Positions 8,114-17,100 of a stretch of DNA of 64,000 nucleotides are shown piece after piece. Position numbers and translations under genes: made by a program. Below the pieces are notes generated by a model, which was not told the origin of the DNA, did no database searches, and saw only the letters and a program-made list of their open reading frames with translations. The DNA comes from CAZYFH01 sp965197395 (GTDB lineage Bacteria; Acidobacteriota; Vicinamibacteria; Vicinamibacterales; UBA8438). Numbering within the stretch: the first letter of the stretch is position 1; each line of letters opens with the position of its first letter. Location: positions 62,001 to 126,000 of the forward strand of contig CBDANB010000003.1 of NCBI GenBank assembly GCA_965197395.1, given 5' to 3'.

Positions 8114-9280
8114 GTGCGCATCTACCTCGATCACAACGCCACGACGCCGGTCGAACCCGCGGTGGCCGAGGCGGTCAGCGACGCGCTCCTGACCTGTTTC
8201 GGAAACGCGTCGAGCGTGCACGCGTTTGGGCAAACGGCCAAAGCAGCCCTCGATGAGGCTCGCGCTCGCGTCGCGACGCTGGTCGGCGGCGAACCCTCGG
8301 AGATCGTTTTTACGAGCGGCGGCACGGAATCCGACAACCTCGCGATTCGCGGAGCGCTGGAGGCTGCGCCGGATGGCCGGCGGCATGTGATTACCTCCGC
8401 AATCGAGCACGAGGCCGTGCTGAATACGTTGAAAGCGCTGTCGGCGTACGGGTGCACAACGACGCAGCTCCCGGTCGATGGCAGCGGTGTCGTCGACCCG
8501 GCGTCGCTTCGGGATGCCCTGACGCCCGAGACGGCGCTCGTCACCGTCATGCACGTCAACAACGAGATCGGCACCATCCAGCCGATCGCAGAGCTGGCGC
8601 GACTCACGCACGAGCAGGGGGCGCTGTTCCACACCGATGCCGTGCAGTCGGGCGGCAAGCTCCCGCTCGACGTGGCGGCGCTCGGGGTGGATCTGTTGTC
8701 GCTCTCCGCCCACAAGTTCAACGGCCCCAAGGGGGTCGGGATCCTGTGGGTGCGACGGGGCTCGCGCGTGGTCGCGGCGATGACCGGTGGCCGTCAGGAA
8801 CGGAACCGCCGTGCGGGCACCGAGAACGTACCGGCGATCGTCGGGCTCGGCGTCGCCGCCCGGATCGCGGTCGCGCAGCTCGACGCCGAGGGGGCGCGGA
8901 TCGGTACACTGCGCGACCGACTCGAGACCGGTGTGCTCGCGCGCGTACCTGGCACGGCTGTGAACGGCGCGCCGGATCGACGTGCGCCGACGACGTCCAA
9001 CATCAGCTTCGATGGCGTCGAAGCCGAGGCGTTGCTCATCGCGCTCGACCTCGAAGGCGTGGCGGTCTCGACCGGGTCGGCCTGCTCCTCCGGTCGACTC
9101 GAACCGTCCCACGTCCTGAAAGCCATGGGCTTGGCCCCGCATCGCGCGCAGAGCTCCATTCGCTTCAGTCTCGGGCTCGGCAACACCCGGGACGAGATCG
9201 ATCGCGTGCTCGACGTCCTCCCCCCGGTCGTCACGAAGCTGCGGACGCTGGCCCGGTCAGGCGCCCGCGCGCGCGCGTAG
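8114..9280 (+). CDS. iscS: Cysteine desulfurase
   Basis: 388 residues, starting with GTG at 8114 directly before RIYLDHNATTP, the conserved beginning of class V aminotransferase-fold desulfurases. The PLP lysine is in SAHKFNGPKG (K201) and the sulfur-carrying cysteine in STGSACSSG (C324). It removes sulfur from cysteine as a persulfide for Fe-S clusters and tRNA thiolation. mnmA follows 72 bases downstream on the same strand, so the pair probably supplies and uses sulfur for tRNA 2-thiouridine. The iscS/nifS subgroup is not resolved. Confidence 0.93.
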   Translation: MRIYLDHNATTPVEPAVAEAVSDALLTCFGNASSVHAFGQTAKAALDEARARVATLVGGEPSEIVFTSGGTESDNLAIRGALEAAPDGRRHVITSAIEHEAVLNTLKALSAYGCTTTQLPVDGSGVVDPASLRDALTPETALVTVMHVNNEIGTIQPIAELARLTHEQGALFHTDAVQSGGKLPLDVAALGVDLLSLSAHKFNGPKGVGILWVRRGSRVVAAMTGGRQERNRRAGTENVPAIVGLGVAARIAVAQLDAEGARIGTLRDRLETGVLARVPGTAVNGAPDRRAPTTSNISFDGVEAEALLIALDLEGVAVSTGSACSSGRLEPSHVLKAMGLAPHRAQSSIRFSLGLGNTRDEIDRVLDVLPPVVTKLRTLARSGARARA

Positions 9281-9352
9281 TCGATTCCCGCCACCTCGCA
9301 CCTGCAGTTAGGCCGCTAGCCACCGACCTCGAGCCTCCAGTACGCTGTTCGG

Positions 9353-10426
9353 ATGCGCATCGTGGCTGCCATGTCAGGCGGAGTCGATTCGTCGGTGGCC
9401 GCCGCGCTGCTGGCGTCCGAAGGGCATGACGTGGTCGGGTTGTCGATGCAGCTCTACGACCAGCGCGAGGGCGAAGTCCGCTTCGGCTCGTGCTGCACGC
9501 TCGACGACCTTCATGACGCGCGTCGGGTCGCGGCGCGGCTCGGCATCCCGCACTACATCGTCAACTTCGAGCGCCAGTTCGAGGAGCGCGTCGTGTCACG
9601 CTTCGTCGCCGACTACGCCGCCGCCCGCACGCCGATCCCGTGTATCCGCTGCAATAGCGATCTGAAGTTCAGCAGTCTGCTCGACCGGGCGCGCGGGCTG
9701 GATGCGGACTGCGTCGCCACGGGTCACTACGCGCGCGTCGAGCCCGCCAGCCTCGACGCATCCGCCGAGGAGACGGCATACGTCCTCCGTCGCGGCGCCG
9801 ACCGGTCGAAAGACCAGTCCTATTTCCTCTTCTCTCTCACGCAGGCGCAGCTCGCTCGGGCGCGGTTTCCGCTGGGAGCGCTGTCAAAGGATGACGTGCG
9901 GCGCTACGCGCGCGCGCAGGCGATCGCCGTCGCCGACAAGCCCGACAGCCACGAGATCTGCTTCGTCCCGGACGGCGACTATGCGACGTTCGTCGAGCGG
10001 CGAGCCCCCGCGCTCCAGGGTGGCCCGGTCGCGGACTCGACCGGACAAGTGCTGGGGCATCATGACGGCGTCCACCGCTACACCGTCGGCCAGCGGAAGG
10101 GCCTCGGCCTCGCCAGCTCGGTCCCGCTCTACGTCACCGGTCTCGACGCGGAAACACGGACCGTCACGGTTGGCACACGCGACGCGCTGGAACGGACGTC
10201 GCTCACGGCCTCGGACGTGAACTGGATCGGACCCACGCCGGAACCGGGACACCGCATCACGGCGCAAATCCGACACCGGCACCCGGAGGCAGCGGCGCGT
10301 GTCTGGGCGCTCGACGGCGGTCGCCTCCGGCTGCGATTCGACACACCGCAGACGGCGATTGCCCCTGGGCAGGCGGCGGTGCTGTATGACGGGGACGCGG
10401 TGCTGGGCGGCGGGTGGATTGATTAA
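9353..10426 (+). CDS. mnmA: tRNA-specific 2-thiouridylase
   Basis: 357 residues. The PP-loop AAMSGGVDSSVAAALL starts the protein. The catalytic cysteines are visible in CIRCNSDLKF and HEICFVPDGDY, with KDQSYFLF between them and the C-terminal barrel containing RYTVGQRKGLG. MnmA adds sulfur to U34 of tRNA-Lys, tRNA-Glu and tRNA-Gln using sulfur from IscS, encoded just upstream. Both tRNA genes of this window, Lys(UUU) and Glu(UUC), are of the substrate type. A 267-bp repeat element begins 10 bases after the stop codon. Confidence 0.95.
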   Translation: MRIVAAMSGGVDSSVAAALLASEGHDVVGLSMQLYDQREGEVRFGSCCTLDDLHDARRVAARLGIPHYIVNFERQFEERVVSRFVADYAAARTPIPCIRCNSDLKFSSLLDRARGLDADCVATGHYARVEPASLDASAEETAYVLRRGADRSKDQSYFLFSLTQAQLARARFPLGALSKDDVRRYARAQAIAVADKPDSHEICFVPDGDYATFVERRAPALQGGPVADSTGQVLGHHDGVHRYTVGQRKGLGLASSVPLYVTGLDAETRTVTVGTRDALERTSLTASDVNWIGPTPEPGHRITAQIRHRHPEAAARVWALDGGRLRLRFDTPQTAIAPGQAAVLYDGDAVLGGGWID

Positions 10427-10436
10427 CCCCATCCTC

Positions 10437-10703
10437 CGACGCCGTGGCCACGGGTATCGATCCGACAGCCGGGGTCGGCCTGCCGGCAAACCGCGCCTTC
10501 ACTTGCCCTATTTTGCCCCTGCGGCGATCAAAGGATGGCTAGCGGCGACGGGTGCGGCTGCCTTGGTGGGTCACGGGTCTTCCGGAGACCACGGATCACA
10601 GAGACCGTGATCGCCGGTCACGGCGCTACGGAGCGGTTTCCGGAATTCGTAATGCGGCAGGCCTCCGACGGCTGTCGGATCGATACCCGCGGCCACGACG
10701 TCG
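10437..10703 (+). repeat. Terminal-inverted-repeat element, copy A (MITE-like)
   Basis: About 267 bp whose ends are inverted copies of each other: the first 35 bases match the reverse complement of the last 35 with two mismatches (shared core GGGTATCGATCCGACAGCCG). An inner hairpin with GATCAC/GTGATC arms lies near 10587-10610. A second copy in opposite orientation is at 16803-17068, roughly 85 percent alike by eye. No ORF of note is inside, so it looks non-autonomous. It sits directly after mnmA and could act as its transcription terminator. I see no clear target duplication. Confidence 0.75.
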
Positions 10704-11126
10704 ACTCGCAACCGACCACAGCTCGCAACGAGACCCTGGCTGCCCTCGACCCAGCGGCGACACCTTGCCCGGTCCGGTGAGGAGTGTCGTGTTCTCAGAT
10801 TGCGGTGTTTCTGACACGCCCTCGAGCGCGGGCGAAAGTGGCTCGGTGCTCGCGCGATTCGGAGAGGCGAAAGTCCGGGGTTTCTGAGACAGATGCCTCG
10901 GGGCGAGTGCTCCACGCCACCCGTACCAGTATTCGGCTCTCGGATCAGTGCGCGTCGCCCAGGGAGAGCCAAGGGCGCGGGCTCGTCACGCTACCGGATC
11001 GTGGAGTCCTCGGTGAGGTGGTCCTCGCGGTTGGTCAGTTCAACCCGCCCACTCGGAGTCTCTGGCGGCCCCGTCTCCGTCTCTTTGCGGCTTGATCTGG
11101 GCGGTTCACACAAGCCTCCTGAGCGG
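10704..11126. other. Non-coding stretch, partly shared with 16.6-16.8 kb
   Basis: No convincing gene. The first 190 bases are weakly similar, in reverse orientation, to 16604-16802, so the repeated unit may be nearer 460 bp than 267 bp. GTTTCTGACAC near 10805 and GGGGTTTCTGAGACAG near 10878 form loose inverted ends. From 10900 to 11126 I recognise nothing. Confidence 0.4.
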
Positions 11127-12431
11127 CTACTTCCATCCCACTCGCCTCAAGAGGGCTTCGTAACGTGGGTCGTTGGCAAGCGGACCACCATAGGCTCGCG
11201 GCCAGACTCTCATCGTGACGAGGACGGGGTCCCGGTCCTCGAAGGCTTGCTCGAACAACGCGAGGGCTGTATCGCTTCTGCCGAGCGCGCCGTGAATGAA
11301 CGCGACGCTGCAGTGAGATACATATTGTTGTTCGCGCCTGGCGACCAACTCGTCGATGATGGCATCCGCGTCCTCGACCCTCCCTTGCATCACGTGCGCC
11401 CAGGCGAGATCCATCAGCACCACAATGTCTCTCCTCGACAACGCTGCCGCGTGCTCCAAAGCGGTAACCGCCTCGTCGAACTTGGATTGGGCCGCGTACG
11501 CGAGACCGAGGCAACGGTGCAAGAGAAAATACGTCGGCTCTCGCTGAATCGCTGTTTTGAGGAGACGGAGCGCTTCCTCAGATCGTCCTTCGGCCCAGAG
11601 AATGATGCACAGCATCCCAGTCGCGTGGCTGTCAAACGGATCCAAGTCCACCGCTCTCCGAGCCTCGTCGATGGCTTCGTCACCTCGACCCTCCGCCAGC
11701 AGCAGATACCAGCCGTACATGTAGCGTGCGGCCACGTACTTCGGATTTAGTTCGACCGCTCTCTGAAACTCCCGAGCGGCGGTCGACCAATCCCAGTCGT
11801 ACACGAAGCTGACATAAGCCATCGAGTAGTGTGCTTCGGCGAGTCCATCGTCCAGCTGGAGTGCCTTGTGGGCGGCGCGCTTTGCCTTCGGACCTGCCTC
11901 CCGAGGATTCCCCCCGTAGCCGAAGCCGAGCATGGCGTTAGCGTCCGCGACCCCGGCGTGCGCCAACGCGTAGGCTGGGTCGATCGAGACCGCGCGTTCG
12001 AAACAGGCGAGCGACCGGGGAAGCTCCCGGCGGTTCCAACAGAATCGGCCTTGGAGGTAGACCTGATACGCATCGAGGTTCAGAGTCCCTGATTCGACGA
12101 GTGGTGCGTCTCGTTCCCTGACGAGGAGGACCTGCAGCCGGTCGGCGATGTTTGTCGCGATCTCGTCCTGAATTGCGAAGACGTCGCCGACCTCGCGGTC
12201 GTAGCGCTCAGACCACAAGTGGTATCCGTCAGCGACGTTGATCAGCTGTGTCGTAATCCGGAGTTTGCTACCAGCTTTCCGGACGCTGCCCTCAAGCACC
12301 GTCTCGACATTGAGTCGCGCGCCCACATCGCCGATGTCGACGAGTTGATTCTTGAAGGAGAACGACGAGCTTCGCGAAGCGACCCGCAATCCGTGGAGCC
12401 TACCTAACACGTTGATGATCTCTTCTGACAT
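11127..12431 (-). CDS. TolB-like/TPR C-terminal half of a frameshifted Ser/Thr kinase
   Basis: 434 residues as an open frame. It begins with MSEEIINVLGRLHGLRVASRSS and ADGYHLWSERYDRE, the TolB-N/FlgO-like domain often found in kinase and cyclase tails. Then come several tetratricopeptide repeats (for example ACFERAVSIDPAYALAHAG and EFQRAVELNPKYVAARYMYG) that would form a protein-binding superhelix. It overlaps the upstream kinase frame, which ends with AILPFTNMSPDRDNEYFSDG, exactly the sequence that normally precedes MSEEI in one polypeptide. Removing one G from the run of four at 12432-12435 joins the frames. Either the gene is split by a recent frameshift or the sequence has an error. Confidence 0.75.
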   Translation of the reverse strand: MSEEIINVLGRLHGLRVASRSSSFSFKNQLVDIGDVGARLNVETVLEGSVRKAGSKLRITTQLINVADGYHLWSERYDREVGDVFAIQDEIATNIADRLQVLLVRERDAPLVESGTLNLDAYQVYLQGRFCWNRRELPRSLACFERAVSIDPAYALAHAGVADANAMLGFGYGGNPREAGPKAKRAAHKALQLDDGLAEAHYSMAYVSFVYDWDWSTAAREFQRAVELNPKYVAARYMYGWYLLLAEGRGDEAIDEARRAVDLDPFDSHATGMLCIILWAEGRSEEALRLLKTAIQREPTYFLLHRCLGLAYAAQSKFDEAVTALEHAAALSRRDIVVLMDLAWAHVMQGRVEDADAIIDELVARREQQYVSHCSVAFIHGALGRSDTALALFEQAFEDRDPVLVTMRVWPRAYGGPLANDPRYEALLRRVGWK

Positions 12432-13614
12432 CCCCGTCGCTGAAATACTCGTTGTCCCGATCCGGACTCATGTTCGTGAAGGGAAGGATGGCGACGGACG
12501 GCGGCGCTGGACTCTGCGTCCGCACGCCGTCGAGTTCAGCGACGAGATCACGAGCCGATTGGAATCGCGCGTCCGGCGCCTTTTCGAGACAGCGTCTGGC
12601 GAGTCGCATCAGATTTCCCGCCGGGCCCCGCTCCCCCTCGACCTCGGGCGGACGCTCGTTCAGAATCGCCAGTAGCGTGTCCACGCTCGTGTCGCGGCCG
12701 AACGCCGTGCGACCCGACACCATTTCGTAGATGACGGCGCCAAGGGAAAAGATGTCGCTTCGGGCATCAGCGTCCGCGGCCCGCACCTGCTCCGGGGACA
12801 TATAGCCAATCGTTCCCATCATCGCTCCGGGCACTGACTGATGCGAACGGGTGGGTTCTTCCGCGAGGGACGACCCCCTCTCTGTAGCCGTGTCCTCGTC
12901 GACGCGAAGTTTGGCGAGCCCGAAGTCGATGATCTTAGCGTGGCCGTCCTCGGTGACCATGATGTTCGCAGGCTTCACATCACGGTGAACGATGCCTTTC
13001 TCGTGCGCTGTCGCGAGTCCTAACGCCACGTCGAGCGCGAGATCGCGCGCACGATCGACCGACAGCGGACCGCCTTCCAATGCATCGCTGAGCATCGCAC
13101 CTTCGATCAGCTCCATCGCGATGAATGTCTCGCCGTCCACCTCGTTGATCTCGTACACGACGGCGATGTTCGGATGCTTGAGCGCGGCGGCGGACTGTGC
13201 TTCCCGCACGAACCGTCGCTTCCGGTCTGGATCGGAGACGAGATGCGGCGGAAGTACCTTCAGCGCCACCTCCCGGTTCAGCTTCAGATCGAGTGCTTTG
13301 TAGACGATGCCCATCCCGCCGCGATTCAGCTCTTCGAGGACCTTGTAATGGGACAGCGTGCGGCCGACCATCTCGCCCGCCAGTGCCGCGCCCGTACCAT
13401 CTCCGTCGAGCGTGTTCAGTGCGCTGGTCAGCGCGCGATGGACGTTGGCGAGAAGCGTCTCGCCGGCGCTGTGTTCGAGAAGACGCTCAACCTCGATGCG
13501 CACTTCGGAATCGTCAGCGCATGTCTGAGAGACAAACTCGTGCCTGGACGCGGCCGACTGTTCCATCGCGGCATCGAACACCGCCCGGACACGCGCGAAC
13601 TGCTCGGGAGTCAT
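12400..13614 (-). CDS. Ser/Thr protein kinase, N-terminal part of a frameshifted kinase-TPR protein
   Basis: About 404 residues from the ATG at 13614. After an N-terminal region of roughly 90 residues (MTPEQFARVRAVF) there is a complete kinase domain: GGMGIVYKA glycine loop, VALKVL, HRDVKPANI, DFGLAKL and GYMSPEQ. The proline-rich linker then runs into VAILPFTNMSPDRDNEYFSDG and shifts frame after DG. The ATG overlaps the stop of the ECF sigma gene (TGATG), so sigma factor and kinase are translationally coupled, an arrangement common in acidobacteria and planctomycetes. Full-length protein would end at 11127. Confidence 0.85.
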   Translation of the reverse strand: MTPEQFARVRAVFDAAMEQSAASRHEFVSQTCADDSEVRIEVERLLEHSAGETLLANVHRALTSALNTLDGDGTGAALAGEMVGRTLSHYKVLEELNRGGMGIVYKALDLKLNREVALKVLPPHLVSDPDRKRRFVREAQSAAALKHPNIAVVYEINEVDGETFIAMELIEGAMLSDALEGGPLSVDRARDLALDVALGLATAHEKGIVHRDVKPANIMVTEDGHAKIIDFGLAKLRVDEDTATERGSSLAEEPTRSHQSVPGAMMGTIGYMSPEQVRAADADARSDIFSLGAVIYEMVSGRTAFGRDTSVDTLLAILNERPPEVEGERGPAGNLMRLARRCLEKAPDARFQSARDLVAELDGVRTQSPAPPSVAILPFTNMSPDRDNEYFSDGDVRRDHQRVR

Positions 13615-14192
13615 CACTGCCCGCGGAGCGTTGCACCCAGCCAATGGCGCGCGAACCGCCATTCGCGCTCCACGGTACTGACCGACAATCCCAGCGTGTC
13701 TGCTACCTCGGCAACGGCCATGCCGCATAGCACTCGAAGCTTGGTCACCTCAGCCGTTCGTGGCGCCAACGCTTCCAGACGCTCCAGGGCCTCGACCAGA
13801 GCCGGAATCTCGACACCCGGTTCTGCGGCAAGCTCACGATCGACTCTGCTCAAGGACAATCGGACCTGATCGCCGCCGCGCTTTCCACGCGCTCGGGCAC
13901 GATGATGGTCCATCAGCACTCGCAGCATGACCTGTGTCGCGATGGCAAAGAAGTGCCCCCGGCTCCCGTACGGGTTTCGCTGCTTGACCAGCTTCAAGTA
14001 GGCCTCACTGACGAGCTCCGACGGCTCGAGCGATACGCTCCGGTCGTGTCTTCCGCGCCGTCTCGCGATCTGCTTCTGGGCGATGAGGCGGAGATCGTCA
14101 TACACGAGGTCGACGACTTCATCGAGCGCCGCAGGTCGCCCTCCGTGGGCCTCGGCCAGGAGTTCCGTGATTCGACCGGTCGCGTCTGTCAT
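13614..14192 (-). CDS. ECF-type RNA polymerase sigma factor
   Basis: 192 residues from the ATG at 14192 (MTDATGRITELLAEAHGG). Region 2 is seen in LEPSELVSEAYLKLVKQRN and region 4 in TKLRVLCGMAVAEVADTLGLSVSTVEREW, a helix-turn-helix. The pattern matches the sigma-70 group that precedes protein-kinase genes with TPR or WD tails rather than a classic anti-sigma factor. The kinase gene overlaps its stop codon, so control is probably by phosphorylation, which is an inference. It is divergent from the trpB2-like gene starting at 14274. Confidence 0.88.
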   Translation of the reverse strand: MTDATGRITELLAEAHGGRPAALDEVVDLVYDDLRLIAQKQIARRRGRHDRSVSLEPSELVSEAYLKLVKQRNPYGSRGHFFAIATQVMLRVLMDHHRARARGKRGGDQVRLSLSRVDRELAAEPGVEIPALVEALERLEALAPRTAEVTKLRVLCGMAVAEVADTLGLSVSTVEREWRFARHWLGATLRGQ

Positions 14193-14273
14193 ACCGGGAG
14201 GATTACCTTTACCACAGAAAATGAAGGGATTCGCGAGCGGATGGCGCGGGACTCTGAGAGAGGAGATTCCATC

Positions 14274-16147
14274 GTGAGCGATACCAAGTTCCTTTTGGCG
14301 GACGACCAGATCCCACGAGCCTGGTACAACATCAACGCCGACATGCCGGTCGACCTGGCCGAGACGGGTTGGAACGCAGTGCTCGACCCGGATACCCAGG
14401 AGCCGCTTGCTCCCGAAGCCTTGAGCCAGATTTTCTCCACAGGATTCGCCGCTGCGGCGATGACGCCGGAACGTTGGGTCGATATCCCGGAGCCTGTTCT
14501 GGACGTGTACAAGCTCTGGCGCCCATCGCCGCTGATCCGCGCACGGCGCTTGGAACGGACGCTCGCTACCCCCGCCCACATCTATTACAAGTACGAAGGC
14601 GTCTCCCCGGTCGGCTCACATAAGCCGAACACCTCAGTGCCTGAGGCGTACTACGTCAAGGAGGACGGTGCTCCGGGTATGGCGACGTTGACGGGCGCCG
14701 GGCAGTGGGGCAGTGCCCTCGCCATGGCGTGTCGTTTCTACGAGCTCGAATGTCACGTCTACATGGTGCGGGTGTCCTACGACCAGAAACCGTACCGACG
14801 GATTCTCATGGAGTCGTTCGGCGCCAACGTGGTGCCCAGTCCCTCCGATACGACAGAGTATGGTCGCAAGCTCCTGGCGGAGACCCCCAATCATCCTGGT
14901 TCCATTGGCATCGCGCTCTCGGAGGCGATGCATGCGGTCGCCAGCATGGGACGCCAGCTGCGGTTCGGCGCCGGCTCGGTGCTGGGACCCGTCTTGATGC
15001 ATCAGACGATCGTTGGGCTCGAGGCGCTCCAGCAGTTCGAGTTGGCCGGCGAGTATCCCGACATCGTCATCGGAGGAAGCGCGGCCGGGAGCAGTTTCGC
15101 GGGTCTCGCGTTCCCGTTCCTGCATCAGAACTTCACCGCTGGGAGGAAGACACGATTCATCGTCGTCGAGCCGGCGGCGTGTCCGTCGTTAACAAAAGGG
15201 GTTCCTCACACAAATGTGTGCACGATTCAGCCCCCAGCAGGTCAGCCACGCCGTGGAAAGAGGCTGCGGATGTGTTCGTGCCCGCGAATCAGCGGTGAAG
15301 TCGTCTGTTCGCCAATCGCGCTCAGTCGACGGCCGCCTGCGCGGGCCCCGCTTTTGGTGGGGGGCCTGCTCGACGGCAGCCGGTCCCACCTCAAGGTGCT
15401 GAGGCGCTGGCATTTACAGGGCGACGAACCATGAACACTCGTGGAACGCGGCCTGGACTTTCGCCGACGTTTTACCGCTGGGCCGAACCCTCGCTGACTG
15501 TTCAGCCCCTTGGCACTGGCAGGCCCCTCGCGATTTCCGCCGTGTACCGTGGGCCGGACTTTCCGAGAGCCTGCAGTTCCTCTCCAGATACAGACGGTGT
15601 TCTCCAGCCACGTAAGTCGATGACAATGCTTGACTTATTAGCCATGGAACCGGCCAAAGCTGCACCGATCCCTGAGAGGAACCACAAAAGGCACGTATGC
15701 GTTCGACTACCTGGACACGGCGAAAACGTTTCCGATGATGAAGATGCACACCCTCGGGCACACCTTTGTCCCGCCAAGTATTCATGCGGGAGGGCTCCGC
15801 TACCACGGCATGGCGCCGCAGGTCAGCGCGCTCTACGAGCATGGCGACATCGAGGCGGTCGCTGTTCGCCAAGTCGCGACATTCGAGGCGGCGATGCAGT
15901 TTGCCGCACAGAGGGGATTGTGCCGGCGCCCGAGTCGGCACACGGCGTTCGGGGAGCGATCGACGAAGCGCTCCGTTGCAAAGAGGCTGGGGAGACCAAG
16001 GTGATCGTCTTCAATCTCTCCGGACACGGCCACTACGATCTCGCCGCGTACGACGCCTATCTGAAGAACGATCTAGAAGACTACGAGTATCCCGAAGCTG
16101 ATGTTCAGGAGGCGATCGCGCAGCTCCCCGAGGTGCGCGCCACGTAG
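14274..16147 (+). pseudogene. trpB: TrpB2-type tryptophan synthase beta chain, disrupted
   Basis: A GTG at 14274 with AGAGAGGAG upstream starts VSDTKFLLADDQIPRAWYNINADMP, typical of TrpB2. SPVGSHKPNTSVPEAYY contains the PLP lysine and TGAGQWGSALA follows. At PSLTKG the frame is cut by a 484-bp element (15200-15683). Deleting it plus one copy of the 8-bp duplication rejoins TKGTYAFDYLDTAKTFPMMKMHTLGH in frame. A second lesion near 15904 is a one-base loss (FAA/QRG where FARTEGIVPAPESAH is expected), after which GETKVIVFNLSGHGHYDL runs to the stop. Two independent lesions suggest a dead gene, though the second could be a sequencing error. TrpB2 condenses indole with serine. Confidence 0.9.
15200..15683. 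mobile_element. 484-bp non-autonomous insertion in trpB with 8-bp target duplication
   Basis: Flanked by ACAAAAGG at 15192-15199 and 15684-15691. The ends are inverted repeats: GGTTCCTCACA on the left, GGTTCCTCTCA as the reverse complement of the right. No transposase is encoded; the internal open frames are short and look random. These are the features of a miniature inverted-repeat transposable element or of an element deleted down to its ends. I could not match the inverted repeat to any transposase in this window. Confidence 0.85.
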
Positions 16148-16802
16148 CAGTAGAACCGCCCAGCACGGGCGATGGCCGATGAAGCCTGTTGTCGGCCTTC
16201 TGGGACCGGCAAGACACGCGCCGCACGGATCTCGGCTGGCGATGCACTTCCCTCTCTCGTGTGGGGGCCTTGAACGTTCGCTGTCGAGGCGATTGGCGCG
16301 AGGCGAGCGACATGCTGGGAGGCCGTCGCCGTGGAGTCCGCGGGCGGCTTCTCGGCAGATCGGTACTCCTCCGGCGTGCGGCTGGTGCCGATGTATTCGT
16401 GCGATGGGACTGTGACCAGTTAGTCCGCAGCCAGGGCCGCGCTGCAGCGCGGGAGCCGTCGTGCTGTGCGGGCAATGAGAGAAGCGTCTCGCAATCGTCG
16501 AGGACTCGACTCGGGGCGTGCGACGAGGCCGCAGCAATGGGCTCTTTGTTTTGCCCGACTGCGCGATGCAGGTGTCCACGTGACCTGCTCGTCCTACGAC
16601 CTGGTGTGTCAGAAACCCACCGTTTCGCCCTGCCGAGGCCGCGAACGTTGAGGTCGCGGCGGCGTCTTCGCCTCGTCGAGCGTTCGTCTCAGAAACCAGG
16701 GTTTCTGACAATCTCAATTACTCGCGACGAGAACCGCTCCCGGAACCTGTCGACGGGCGGCAGCGATCATCGTTCCAGGTCGTCGGGGCTCGGGCGGCGA
16801 GT
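16148..16802. other. Non-coding stretch with an inverted-repeat segment
   Basis: No gene supported. 16604-16712 is bounded by TGTCAGAAACCC and GGGTTTCTGACA, an inverted repeat about 109 bp end to end. It is related to 10798-10893, at the same distance from the other copy of the TIR element. The rest (16148-16600) shows no codon pattern or homology that I can defend. Confidence 0.4.
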
Positions 16803-17068
16803 CGACGTCGTGGACGCGGATATCGCTCCGACAGCCGTCGGAGGCCTGCCGCATCGCGAGTTCGCAAACCGCTCCGTAGCGCCGCGACCGGCGATCACGG
16901 TCTCTGTGATCCGTCGCCTTCAGACCACTCGGAACCCACCAAGGCAGCCGCACCCGTCACCGCTAGCCATCCCTTGATCGCCGCAGGGACGACACGGGGC
17001 AAGCAAAGGCGCTGTTTGCCGGCAGGCCGACACCGGCAGTCGGAGCGATACCCGCGGCCACGACGTCG
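16803..17068 (-). repeat. Terminal-inverted-repeat element, copy B (MITE-like)
   Basis: About 266 bp, inverted relative to copy A at 10437-10703. Its ends read CGACGTCGTGG inward on both strands, followed by a (G/C)TCCGACAGCCG-like core. The interior matches copy A across most of its length, including the GATCAC/GTGATC hairpin. It lies 32 bases beyond the 3' end of the reductase-like gene at 17101. The two copies are inverted, so recombination between them would flip the 6.1 kb between them. Confidence 0.75.
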
Positions 17069-17100
17069 GAGTACGTCGGACCCGCTAACACGCGCGGCGC

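Noticed and set aside
16073..16977. Open frames on both strands in 16.1-17.0 kb
   Set aside because: They run through the repeat elements, have no recognisable domain and overlap each other; treated as non-coding.
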